This document shows positions 10,731-18,612 of a stretch of DNA of 64,000 bases, piece by piece (position 1 is the stretch's first letter; each line of letters starts with the position of its first letter). The DNA is taken from the NCBI GenBank assembly GCA_020852175.1, contig JADZBH010000018.1, positions 1 through 64,000 of the forward strand. Direction: 5' to 3'. Below the pieces are notes generated by a model. That model saw nothing but the letters and a program-made list of their open reading frames with translations. It did no database searches and was not told where the DNA came from. The position numbers and the translations under genes are program-made. This DNA comes from Bryobacterales bacterium. Its GTDB lineage: Bacteria; Acidobacteriota; Terriglobia; Bryobacterales; Bryobacteraceae.

Positions 10731-11012
10731 ATGCGCATCCTGTTGCGGTTTGAACGAGGCGCGCGGATTCAGCACAGGCGCGGCAAGAACCGCCGCGTGG
10801 CTTTGGCGGCGGCAGGCTTGCTGGCGCCGGGTGCGGTCGGCGCATTCCTACTGACGCTGTGGCGGCTGGCGGCCGACATGCGGTTTGCCGGCGCGTTCGC
10901 GTTCGACGCCGGCCTGTTTTCCCACTGGCACGTCTGGTTCGCCATCGCCGGTCTGCTGACCCTTGTGTGTGTACGCCTGAACCGGTACGGCAAGGGCGGT
11001 ACTCTACTATAG
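10731..11012 (+). CDS. Small two-helix membrane protein, unknown
   Basis: The 93-residue product has a basic N-terminus followed by two hydrophobic segments (about 24-46 and 65-82), which predicts a two-helix inner-membrane protein. It is preceded by an AGGGA ribosome site five bases before the ATG and an extended -10 promoter, which supports it as a real gene. A rhomboid protease gene starts 73 bases downstream. No family is recognised. Confidence 0.6.
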   Translation: MRILLRFERGARIQHRRGKNRRVALAAAGLLAPGAVGAFLLTLWRLAADMRFAGAFAFDAGLFSHWHVWFAIAGLLTLVCVRLNRYGKGGTLL

Positions 11013-11085
11013 GTTCCGCGGCGCCCGGCGCCGCTCCCGCCGCGCATTCCGTCTGATATTCTGAGAGACGAACGGCCTCCCGCTT

Positions 11086-11844
11086 ATGTCTTTCGGCCCA
11101 CGCCCAGTTTTTGCCGGTTATTCCCGTTCGGGCATGATGCCGCCGGGCGTGAAGTGGCTGCTCATCGTCAACGTCGCTCTCTTCCTGCTTTATTTCTTTG
11201 CCGTACGCACGGGCTTCGGCTCGCTGTTTTTCCACTTTGGCCTGGTGCCGCGCGCGGTGACGCACCTTTTGGCTGTGTGGCAACTGGTGACCTACCTGTT
11301 CCTGCACGACCCCAATGGCGTCACGCATATTTTGCTGAACATGCTGATGCTGTGGATGTTCGGCTCGACGCTGGAGAACACCTGGGGCACGCGGCGGTTC
11401 CTGCAGTATTACTTTGTCTGCGGCGTGGGCGCGGCCATCTGCGTGGTGCTGCTGGCCACGCTGTTTGGCAACGCCGAATCGCGCACCATCGGCGCCTCGG
11501 GCGCCATCTTCGGCCTTCTGCTCGCCTTTGGCGTCCTGTTCCCCGACGCGCAGATGCTGTTCATGTTCATCTTCCCGATGAAGGCCAAGTACTGCGTGAT
11601 GATCTATGGCGCCATCGAATTTTTGTTCACGCTCGGTTCCTCGGGCGACGGCGTCAGCCACATTGCCCATCTCGGCGGCATGGCGTTCGGCTATCTGTAT
11701 TTGCGGTCGGACCTGTTCCGTTCCCGGCGTCTGAACCTGGCTGGCGCCTTCCAGGCCCGCTACCGCGATTGGAAACTGAAACGGGCGAAGAAAAAGTTTC
11801 AGGTTTACCTGCGCAAGCAGGGGTCCAACCGCGATATTCAGTAG
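11086..11844 (+). CDS. Rhomboid family intramembrane serine protease
   Basis: The 252-residue polytopic protein carries the rhomboid catalytic pair: Ser138 in TIGASGAIFG and His195 in SHIAHLGGMAFG, on separate transmembrane helices. The first helix (WLLIVNVALFLLYFF), the HDPNGVTHILLNMLMLWMFG segment with conserved His and Asn, and about six helices match bacterial rhomboids. The C-terminal 50 residues are basic and cytoplasmic. Such enzymes cut within the membrane helices of single-pass proteins; the substrate is unknown. A TATTCT box at 11057-11062 could be its -10 element. Confidence 0.93.
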   Translation: MSFGPRPVFAGYSRSGMMPPGVKWLLIVNVALFLLYFFAVRTGFGSLFFHFGLVPRAVTHLLAVWQLVTYLFLHDPNGVTHILLNMLMLWMFGSTLENTWGTRRFLQYYFVCGVGAAICVVLLATLFGNAESRTIGASGAIFGLLLAFGVLFPDAQMLFMFIFPMKAKYCVMIYGAIEFLFTLGSSGDGVSHIAHLGGMAFGYLYLRSDLFRSRRLNLAGAFQARYRDWKLKRAKKKFQVYLRKQGSNRDIQ

Positions 11845-11937
11845 CGGTTTCCGGGGCGCGAAACCACTGGTCCTCCGGCTTCGTCCAAGAATTCGCCGGA
11901 CGTGCCATCTGGTATATTTTGCACAGAGGATTCTCCT

Positions 11938-13095
11938 ATGCGACTGGGTCTACGGCAAGCAATCATGATGGCCGCGCTCGTGGCCGCTCCCCTGGCGCTG
12001 ACGATGCTGCCCCCGCTGTGGGCGCAGCAGGGGCCCAAAAGCTCCTCGTCGGAAACCGTGGCGCGGCCGCGCAAGAAGCCTGGCCCCGCCGAGGAGGCGC
12101 CGGAAAAGACCGGCGATAAGCTCGAATCCGTCTTTAAGAAGAAAGGCGAGGCGCTTCCCGAAGGTCTGGCGACTTTCAAGAGCGACGTCACGCGCGTGCA
12201 GGTGGACGTGGCCGTGCTGGATAACAAAGGACGCTTCATTCCGGGCATCCCCGGGGGGAACTTCCGCGTACTCGAGGACGGCGTGCCGCAGCAGTTGGCC
12301 AGCTTCAGCATGGGCGAAGCTCCGCTCACCGTGGCCCTGGTGATTGAGTTCTCGAATCTGTACCAGCAGTATTGGAGCGAGTCCTGGTATCAGACACTCA
12401 CCGCGGCCTACGGTTTTCTGGAAACGCTGAAGCCGGACGACTACGTGGCCGTGGTGGCCTACGATTTGCGGCCGGAGATCCTTTCCGATTTTTCCACCGA
12501 CAAGCGCCAGGCCTATGAAGCCATGCAGCGGTTGCGCATCGCCGCGTACTCGGAGTCGAATCTGTACGACGCACTGGTGGATACGGCCGACCGCATGTCG
12601 GAGATTGAAGGCCGCAAGGCCATCGTGGTGATCGCCAGCGGCGTGGATACGTTTTCCAAGCTCACCTTCGACAAGACGAGGCGGGCGCTGCAAACCGCCG
12701 GCGTGCCCATTTATTCCATCGGCCTGATGCAGGCCCTGCGCGAGTACTACGATGCGCGTGGCGCGATGGGGCCCATCGCGCGCCTGGACTTCCTGCAAGC
12801 CGACAATCAAATGCGCACCTTCGCCAAGGAGACCGGCGGCCAGTCGTTCTTCCCGCGCTTTTACGGCGAGTTTCCCGGCATCTTCGGCGCCATTTCACAA
12901 TCGCTGCGCAACCAGTATTCGTTGGCCTACACGCCCTCCAACCAGGAACGCGATGGCAAGTACCGCAAGATTAAAGTGGAGCTGGTGAATCCCGCGACAG
13001 GCGAACCGCTGCGCGTGCTGGACGAAAAGAACAAGCCCATCAAATATCAGATCATCGCCAAGGCCGGCTACACGGCTCCGCGTGCTGTCGAGTAA
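11938..13095 (+). CDS. Secreted VWFA-domain protein (acidobacterial type)
   Basis: From the ATG at 11938 (after AGAGGATTCTCCT) the protein has 385 residues with a cleavable signal (to about LPPLWAQQ). A basic, charged linker and an Ig-like segment (FRVLEDGVPQQLASF) precede a von Willebrand A domain, as in the VWFA-related family abundant in Acidobacteriota. The expected metal site DxSxS is replaced by VIEFSN at the first strand, so metal-dependent adhesion may be lost. IVVIASGVDTFSK is the central strand. A TATATT box at 11913-11918 may be its -10 element. The role of this family is unknown. Confidence 0.83.
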   Translation: MRLGLRQAIMMAALVAAPLALTMLPPLWAQQGPKSSSSETVARPRKKPGPAEEAPEKTGDKLESVFKKKGEALPEGLATFKSDVTRVQVDVAVLDNKGRFIPGIPGGNFRVLEDGVPQQLASFSMGEAPLTVALVIEFSNLYQQYWSESWYQTLTAAYGFLETLKPDDYVAVVAYDLRPEILSDFSTDKRQAYEAMQRLRIAAYSESNLYDALVDTADRMSEIEGRKAIVVIASGVDTFSKLTFDKTRRALQTAGVPIYSIGLMQALREYYDARGAMGPIARLDFLQADNQMRTFAKETGGQSFFPRFYGEFPGIFGAISQSLRNQYSLAYTPSNQERDGKYRKIKVELVNPATGEPLRVLDEKNKPIKYQIIAKAGYTAPRAVE

Positions 13096-13280
13096 TTCCA
13101 CGTTGGACAGTGGGATGCTTTGCGGCACGGCAGGCAGGGGGCGCGGTATGTTTCGCTGCCTGTGCGCCATCGTTTCACTCCTCTCCCGCGCACGCGAGAG
13201 AAACGGGCGCAACGGCTTCTAAGCAACGCTCGCTTGTCAAGCACTTGATGTGGCCTGTTTCGTGTCCTTTAACGAAATCA

Positions 13281-13309
13281 TTGACAGCGCGTTTTTGTGT
13301 CTGCTACCT
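13281..13309 (+). promoter_or_regulatory. Candidate sigma-70 promoter of response regulator gene
   Basis: A consensus TTGACA (13281-13286) is followed after 17 bases by CTACCT (13304-13309), with a TG just before it. The start codon at 13322 is only 12 bases further, so the leader would be about six bases. Confidence 0.5.
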
Positions 13310-13321
13310 TCGCACTTTCTC

Positions 13322-13786
13322 ATGACGTCCTCATCCGCTTCCAAGTCTTCCGATGTGACCGCGACACTCCTCATGGTGGACGACAACAAGATGGGGTTGG
13401 GCGCCCGCAGGGTGGTGATGGAAGAACACGGCTACACGGTGCTGGCCGCCGCGACTCCGGAAGAGGCGTTGTCCCTTCTGGATGGAAGCGGCATCGACCT
13501 GGTGATCACCGACTACCGGATGCCCAACATGACCGGCACGGAACTGATTGGCCACATGCGCGAGCGCGGATTGCGGCAGCCAGTGATCATCATCTCCGGC
13601 TTTGTCGATGCCCTGGGCCTTACCGAGGCCAATACGGGCGCCGACATCGTGATTCAGAAGAGTGCGCACGAAGTGTCCCACATGGTACGCTCCGTGAAGA
13701 ACCTGTTGAAGCCGAAGACGCGCCGCAAGCCCGCGGGCAGCGATCTGCGCGGAGCCAAGACGCTGGTGCGGCGCAACAGGGCCTGA
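13322..13786 (+). CDS. Receiver-only response regulator
   Basis: The start at 13322 gives 154 residues; a longer frame from 13250 would run through the promoter. It is a single receiver domain: acidic pair at residues 20-21 (MVDDNKMG), phosphoacceptor Asp64 in VITDYRMPNMTG, switch Ser92 in IIISGF and Lys113 in VIQKSA. A basic tail of about 30 residues follows, with no DNA-binding output domain. It may act through protein contacts or as a phosphate sink. No kinase gene is nearby. Confidence 0.88.
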   Translation: MTSSSASKSSDVTATLLMVDDNKMGLGARRVVMEEHGYTVLAAATPEEALSLLDGSGIDLVITDYRMPNMTGTELIGHMRERGLRQPVIIISGFVDALGLTEANTGADIVIQKSAHEVSHMVRSVKNLLKPKTRRKPAGSDLRGAKTLVRRNRA

Positions 13787-13848
13787 TTCATTCGTACAAT
13801 CCCGGCGGCAGCCTCGTTTCCGGCCGGCGCCGGATGGAGGACGCGCAC

Positions 13849-14544
13849 ATGATCGGGATCACCTGGCTTGGACATTCGGCTTTCCAGTTCCGTTTGGACA
13901 GCGGCGAGGTTCTGCTGCTGGATCCTTGGCTGGAAGGCAACCCATGCTATCCCAAACAGCATGAGCTGTCGCGCGTGGACGCGATCCTGGTGACGCACGG
14001 CCACTTCGACCACATCGCCAACGCCGTCCAGATCGCCCAACAGTTCGACGCGGCGGTGATCGCCAACTACGAGGTGTGCGCGTACCTGAAATCGAAGGGC
14101 GTCAACAAAACCTCTCCGATGAACAAGGGCGGCTCGCAGTTGTGCTGCGGCGTGCGCGTGTTCATGACGCATGCTCTGCATAGCTCGGGCATCGAGGATG
14201 GCGGCGGCATGATCTACGGAGGCGAGGCCGCCGGATATGTGCTGGAACTGCCGGACCGCCGTACGTTGTATTTCGCCGGCGATACCGACGTGTTCGGCGA
14301 CATGGACCTGATCCGCGATCTGTACCGGCCCGAACTGGTGTTCCTGCCCATCGGCGACCTGTATACGATGGGTCCGCGCCAGGCCGAACTTGCCTGCCGC
14401 CTGCTGAAGCCGCGCAAGATCATTCCCATGCACTTCGGAACCTTCCCGCCGCTGTCGGGCCGGCCCGAGCAACTGGCCGAACGGATCAAGGATCTGGACG
14501 CCGAGGTGTGGCCGCTGGAACCCGGCAAGCCGGTGGAATGGTAA
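13849..14544 (+). CDS. UPF0173-type metallo-beta-lactamase-fold hydrolase
   Basis: The start at 13849 has GGAGG eight bases upstream and gives 231 residues; the longer open frame upstream has no support. The metal motif HGHFDH is at residues 50-55, with further ligands at MTHALHSSG, FAGDTDVFGD and MHFGTFPPL, the last typical of the UPF0173 group. The protein should bind two metal ions in the cytoplasm. The natural substrate of the family is not known. Confidence 0.9.
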   Translation: MIGITWLGHSAFQFRLDSGEVLLLDPWLEGNPCYPKQHELSRVDAILVTHGHFDHIANAVQIAQQFDAAVIANYEVCAYLKSKGVNKTSPMNKGGSQLCCGVRVFMTHALHSSGIEDGGGMIYGGEAAGYVLELPDRRTLYFAGDTDVFGDMDLIRDLYRPELVFLPIGDLYTMGPRQAELACRLLKPRKIIPMHFGTFPPLSGRPEQLAERIKDLDAEVWPLEPGKPVEW

Positions 14545-14576
14545 CGGCCCGCTGCTTCTCCGCGCGGCCGCGATGG

Positions 14577-14582
14577 TAGGAT
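14577..14582 (+). promoter_or_regulatory. -10-like box TAGGAT, near-leaderless arrangement
   Basis: TAGGAT (four of six) ends ten bases before the ATG at 14593, with no ribosome site between. It belongs to the recurrent TANNNT-then-start pattern of this window. Confidence 0.25.
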
Positions 14583-14592
14583 ATTCGATTCT

Positions 14593-15612
14593 ATGCGACT
14601 GGCAATGGTTGGTCTTGGCTTCATGGGCAGCACGCACCTGCAGGCGTGGCGCAACGTGAAGGACGCTGAACTGGTGGCGGTGGTCAGCGACGATCCGAAA
14701 CAACTGGCGGGCGACCTGAGCGCGAGCGCGGGAAATCTCGACCGCCCCTCGGAAAGCCGCCTGGATTTTTCGGCGCTGCGGAAGTACACGAAGATCGAGG
14801 AGGCGCTGGCCGACACAGGCATCGACGCCGTGGATCTGTGCGTACCCACGCACCTGCACGCCCCGCTGGCCGTCCAGGCGTTGCGCGCCGGCAAGCATGT
14901 GCTGGTGGAAAAGCCGATGGCGCTCACCGGCGAGGCCTGTGACTCGATGGTCCGCGCCGCCGCCGAATCGGGCAAGACGCTCATGGTGGCCCATGTGCTG
15001 CGCTTCTGGGACGCCTATCAACCGCTGATCGAGGCGCAGCGCACGGGAAGCCTCGGCCAGCCGCGTTCGTTCGTCTTCCGCCGCCGGTGCGCCGCGCCGC
15101 ACTGGGGCCAGTGGCTGAAGGATCCCTCCAAGGGCGGAGGCGGCGTGTTCGACCTGCTCATTCACGACGTGGACATGTGCGTCCATCTGTTCGGACTGCC
15201 CGAAGCCGTCTCGGCCACCGGCTATGAGGACCTGCAGGCGGGCATCGACCTGATCACCGCCGAGCTGCATTATCCCGGCATCGGGTCGGTGATCGTCACC
15301 GGCGGCTGGCACCACCCCAAGAGCTACCCCTTCTCGATGGAGTACACGGCATCGTTCCAGGGCGGCACCATTGAGTTTTCGACGGCCGGGCGTCCGGCGA
15401 CGCTCTACAATGCCGCGGGCGAAGCCGAGGCGTTCGCACTCTCCGGGAAGGATGGGTTCGCCGCCGAACTGGAGTATTTCGCCTCGTGCGTCGTGGCCGG
15501 CCGCCAGCCCGAACTCTGCCCGCCGGACGAATCGGCGCAGTCCACCAAACTCACCCTGCTGTTGAATGAAGCCCGCCTGAAGAACGGAGAAAAAATTCCA
15601 TGCCTCATCTGA
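14593..15612 (+). CDS. Gfo/Idh/MocA family oxidoreductase
   Basis: The 339-residue cytoplasmic protein opens with a Rossmann motif (MVGLGFMGSTHLQAW) and has HVLVEKPMALTGEAC as its EKP segment. FDLLIHDVDMCVHLFG is the substrate-site block with the conserved His-Asp pair. Its last 13 bases overlap the start of a sugar-isomerase gene, so the two are translationally coupled and probably consecutive in a sugar or inositol pathway. The substrate is not evident. Confidence 0.9.
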   Translation: MRLAMVGLGFMGSTHLQAWRNVKDAELVAVVSDDPKQLAGDLSASAGNLDRPSESRLDFSALRKYTKIEEALADTGIDAVDLCVPTHLHAPLAVQALRAGKHVLVEKPMALTGEACDSMVRAAAESGKTLMVAHVLRFWDAYQPLIEAQRTGSLGQPRSFVFRRRCAAPHWGQWLKDPSKGGGGVFDLLIHDVDMCVHLFGLPEAVSATGYEDLQAGIDLITAELHYPGIGSVIVTGGWHHPKSYPFSMEYTASFQGGTIEFSTAGRPATLYNAAGEAEAFALSGKDGFAAELEYFASCVVAGRQPELCPPDESAQSTKLTLLLNEARLKNGEKIPCLI

Positions 15613-16433
15613 AACCCCTGGAGGTCGGCGCCATGTTCTGGCCCTGGTTCGAGCCGGAACGGACGCTGGCGGAGTTGAAGAAGATTGGCGTCTCCAGCGG
15701 CCAGTTAGGCCTGGCCGGACACCACGCGCTCGACGCGGCCGCGTGGAAAAAAGCGCTGGCCGGCGAGGATTTCCAACTGGCGACCGTCTTTGCCGCCTAC
15801 GACGGCGAGGACTACGCCGACATTCCCACCGTCGAGCGCACCGTGGGCTTCGTGCCGCGTGAAACTCGCGCGAAGCGGCTGGCGCGTACGCTGGAACTCA
15901 GCGATTTCGCCGCCGAACTCGGCGCTCCCGGCATCGCCTGCCACATCGGCTTCGTGCCCGAGGACCCAACCGCGCCCGACTACATCGCCGTGCGCCAGAT
16001 GGTGCAGCAGGTGTGCGACCACGCGGCGCGCAACAAGCAATACTTCGCCCTGGAAACCGGCCAGGAACCGGCACACGTTCTGCTGAGCTTCTTCAAGGAT
16101 GCCGGCCGCCCGAACCTGCGCATCAACTTCGACCCCGCCAATATGATCCTGTATGGCACCGGCGACCCCATCGACGCGCTTGGCGTGCTGGCGCCCCACG
16201 TCGTGACCGTTCACGCCAAGGACGGCGACTGGCCTCCCAAGGGCGTGGCGGGCGCGCTCGGCGCGGAGCGGCCGCTCGGCCAGGGGGCCGTGGGCATGGA
16301 GCGCTTCGTGGCCAAGCTGAAGGCGGTTGGCTACACCGGGCCGTTGTGCGTGGAGCGCGAGGTGGAGAACCTCGACACGCGTCTGGCCGACATGAAGATG
16401 GGCGTCGCACTGCTGCGCGGTCTCATCGGATAG
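15600..16433 (+). CDS. Sugar phosphate isomerase/epimerase-like TIM barrel
   Basis: The 277-residue protein is a xylose-isomerase-like TIM barrel (AP endonuclease 2 family). Metal-ligand-type motifs are visible: FALETGQEPAH (glutamate), LRINFDPANM (Asp), VVTVHAKDGDWP (His and Asp) and LCVEREVEN (C-terminal glutamate). Such enzymes isomerise or epimerise keto-sugars or act on inosose. It overlaps the upstream oxidoreductase by 13 bases. The substrate is unknown. Confidence 0.88.
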   Translation: MPHLKPLEVGAMFWPWFEPERTLAELKKIGVSSGQLGLAGHHALDAAAWKKALAGEDFQLATVFAAYDGEDYADIPTVERTVGFVPRETRAKRLARTLELSDFAAELGAPGIACHIGFVPEDPTAPDYIAVRQMVQQVCDHAARNKQYFALETGQEPAHVLLSFFKDAGRPNLRINFDPANMILYGTGDPIDALGVLAPHVVTVHAKDGDWPPKGVAGALGAERPLGQGAVGMERFVAKLKAVGYTGPLCVEREVENLDTRLADMKMGVALLRGLIG

Positions 16434-16467
16434 AGGGAGCCGGAGTAGGATCCGCGCGGGGCGGCCC

Positions 16468-17469
16468 TTAGGGCAGTCCCGCCTCGCGCAAGTATTCGGC
16501 AGCCTCTTCGGGCGGCGTCGGGTTGATGTAGAAGCCCGTGCCCCATTCAAAACCGGCCACCTTGCTGATCTTCGGAATCAGTTCGATGTGCCAGTGGTAG
16601 TGCTCCAGCGGCCCGTCCTGCACGGGCGAACTGTGCACCACCAGGTTATAGGCCGGCCACTCCAGCACACGGTCCATCTTGCGCAGCGTCGCCCGCACCA
16701 CCCAGGCCAGGTTCCGCATCACCGTGCTTTCGGCGTTCTCGAAGTGCGACTCGTGCCGCCGCGGCACGATCCACGTCTCAAAGGCGAACCGCGAGGCATA
16801 GGGCGCGATGGCCAGGAACTGCTCGGTCTCCAACACCACGCGCCGCGCGTCGCGCGCTTCATGGCGCACAATGTCGCAATAGACGCACCGCTCCCGGTAG
16901 TCGAAATACTTCAAGGCGCCGTCCAGTTCCTCCTGCACGCGCCGCGGCACCACGGGCAGAGCGATCAACTGCGAATGCGAGTGTTCCAGCGAGGCTCCGG
17001 CCAGTTCGCCATGGTTCTTGAACACCAGGATGAAGCGGAGCCGGCGGTCCTTGCGCAGATCGAGAATCCGCTCGCGGAAGGCCCAGAACACCTCCTCCAC
17101 GTTCTTCTCGGACAACTCGGCCAGCGTCCCTTCGTGCACGGGCGATTCCACCACCACCTCGTGCGCGCCAATTCCGTTCATCTTGTCGTAGAGCCCCTCG
17201 CCCTCGCGGTCGAGCTGGCCTTCCACGCGCAGGGCGGGGAACTTGTTCGGCACCACGCGCACGCGCCAGCCGGGTGCGTTCTGCTCGCCGCAATCGCGGA
17301 ACGACAATACCTCGGGCGGCGTCTTGGACTCCTGGCCGGGGCAGAACGGGCAGATGCGCCCACCTTGAATTTTCACTGGCTCCCGGTAGAAGTCCACCGG
17401 ACGGCGAGACCGGTCGCTCGCGATAATCACCCACCGCCCGGTGACAGGGTCTTTTCTTAGCTCAGGCAA
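16468..17469 (-). CDS. galT: Galactose-1-phosphate uridylyltransferase family protein
   Basis: I choose the TTG at 17469, seven bases after GGGGAG; the upstream open frame overlaps the yraN gene. The 333-residue product begins LPELRKDPVTGRWVIIASDR, the standard GalT opening. It has CPFCPGQE and CVYCDI (zinc-type cysteines), the nucleophile region LEHSHSQLIALP and the C-terminal HYHWHIEL. It transfers UMP between UDP-glucose and galactose-1-phosphate in the Leloir pathway. The active motif is HSH rather than the enterobacterial HPH, a variant common in this family. No other galactose genes are adjacent. Confidence 0.9.
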   Translation of the reverse strand: MPELRKDPVTGRWVIIASDRSRRPVDFYREPVKIQGGRICPFCPGQESKTPPEVLSFRDCGEQNAPGWRVRVVPNKFPALRVEGQLDREGEGLYDKMNGIGAHEVVVESPVHEGTLAELSEKNVEEVFWAFRERILDLRKDRRLRFILVFKNHGELAGASLEHSHSQLIALPVVPRRVQEELDGALKYFDYRERCVYCDIVRHEARDARRVVLETEQFLAIAPYASRFAFETWIVPRRHESHFENAESTVMRNLAWVVRATLRKMDRVLEWPAYNLVVHSSPVQDGPLEHYHWHIELIPKISKVAGFEWGTGFYINPTPPEEAAEYLREAGLP

Positions 17470-17496
17470 TCGGACTCCCCGTGAATCGAATACCTG

Positions 17497-17502
17497 ATTA
17501 TA
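17497..17502 (-). promoter_or_regulatory. Perfect -10 box TATAAT upstream of galT
   Basis: The minus strand reads TATAAT 27 bases before the galT TTG, leaving space for the GGGGAG ribosome site. The -35 region is a poor match. It would allow galT to be transcribed apart from the upstream yraN operon. Confidence 0.45.
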
Positions 17503-17527
17503 GCGATGCCCGCCTGCCTCTTCGCCG

Positions 17528-18058
17528 TCACCATCCGGAGTCCGAGCTCCAGTTCTGCTCAAAGCGCGCCTGCATCGCCTCGGAGATGTGCTGGGGAAAG
17601 GGTTCCACGCGCGCCCCGGGGGGGAGGAACGCATCGCGTACGTGATCGAGAAGCGCCGGTTCGGGCTCATCGAGCGGTCCCGGCCACACGATCGACACCG
17701 TGTCGAACCGCACCAGCCTCGGACCGTGCGCATGCACGCGGCAGAACCGCCGCGCCGCCGCGCCCATCATCCGGCGCTTCTCCTCGCCGATGGCCCGCTC
17801 CGGCGCGCCGAACTCATCGCTGGACCGCGCCTTCACCTCGACGAACACGAGGACGCCGCCCTCGCTGGCCACGATGTCGAGTTCGCCATGCCCCGCCGCC
17901 GGCCGCCAGTTCCGGGCATGAATGCGGAAGCCCGCTCGGGTCAAATAATCCGCCGCCGCCTGCTCGGCCAACGGTCCCAGCGCCTGCGCCCGGGGCAGTT
18001 GCCGCAACCGCCGCAACCGCCACCGCCGCAGCGCCCAGATGAGCGCGCGGGCGATCAC
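17528..18058 (-). CDS. yraN: YraN family (UPF0102) nuclease-fold protein
   Basis: The 176-residue protein has the endonuclease-like core of the YraN family: LAEQAAADYLTRAGFRIHARN, the active-site-like GELDIVASEGGVLVFVEVKAR, then AIGEEKRRMMGAAARRF. It is longer than the usual 120 residues owing to basic N-terminal and extended C-terminal parts. The family resembles Holliday-junction resolvases but its role is unproven. It lies 16 bases after the methyltransferase gene. Confidence 0.9.
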   Translation of the reverse strand: MIARALIWALRRWRLRRLRQLPRAQALGPLAEQAAADYLTRAGFRIHARNWRPAAGHGELDIVASEGGVLVFVEVKARSSDEFGAPERAIGEEKRRMMGAAARRFCRVHAHGPRLVRFDTVSIVWPGPLDEPEPALLDHVRDAFLPPGARVEPFPQHISEAMQARFEQNWSSDSGW

Positions 18059-18074
18059 CGCGGTACCGCCGCGC

Positions 18075-18602
18075 CTACTTGAGAACCTCGAACTCGAAGT
18101 CCATCACCTTGCCGCGCACGACGTAGCACAGATAGTATTCCCAGAACCGCCGGAAGCGCGGGAACCGGTTCACCAGAAATTCGAAGCCCAGCCATCGCCA
18201 CAAAGCTAGTAGCTTCAGACGCACGGAAATCTCGCGCAGACGTACCCGCGAATAGTAGCCATAGCCGGCGTTGTCGGCGCCGAAGTACCGGAAGCTGAAG
18301 CTGTTCAGATGCCAGCGGTGCGTGGGGTCGCAGAACGAGCTGAAGTCGGTGTAATGCGGAGTGGACAGCACGATTCGTCCGCCCGGCCGGGCCAGGCGCG
18401 CGAACTCCTCCATGGTGCGGATCACGTCGGCTACATGTTCAATCACGTGAATCGCCCGCACCTGATCGAATTGCGAATCGCGGAACGGATACGGGAAATG
18501 GTCCAGTTCCACCAGCACGTCGGCCCGCGTGCCGGCGTTGCGGTCGATGCCGATGGAGCCAGGATACTTGTTGATGCCGCAGCCGACGTCGAGAATGCGC
18601 AC
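18075..18602 (-). CDS. Class I SAM-dependent methyltransferase
   Basis: The 175-residue protein starts with the SAM-binding motif I (MRILDVGCGINKYPG), followed by GIDRN (acidic residue for the ribose), FDQVRAIHVIEHV (motif II) and LARPGGRIVLSTPHYTDF (motif III). It starts ten bases after the aminotransferase stop, in the same operon. The small size suggests a small-molecule or lipid substrate, which I cannot identify. The C-terminal basic and aromatic helix may touch the membrane. Confidence 0.86.
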   Translation of the reverse strand: MRILDVGCGINKYPGSIGIDRNAGTRADVLVELDHFPYPFRDSQFDQVRAIHVIEHVADVIRTMEEFARLARPGGRIVLSTPHYTDFSSFCDPTHRWHLNSFSFRYFGADNAGYGYYSRVRLREISVRLKLLALWRWLGFEFLVNRFPRFRRFWEYYLCYVVRGKVMDFEFEVLK

Positions 18603-18612
18603 TCGATCCAGG

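Noticed and set aside
13096..13321. 226-base gap before the response regulator, with a frame extending from 13250
   Set aside because: The extension would place coding sequence over a TTGACA-17-CTACCT promoter and adds no receiver-domain sequence; apart from that promoter I see nothing in the gap.
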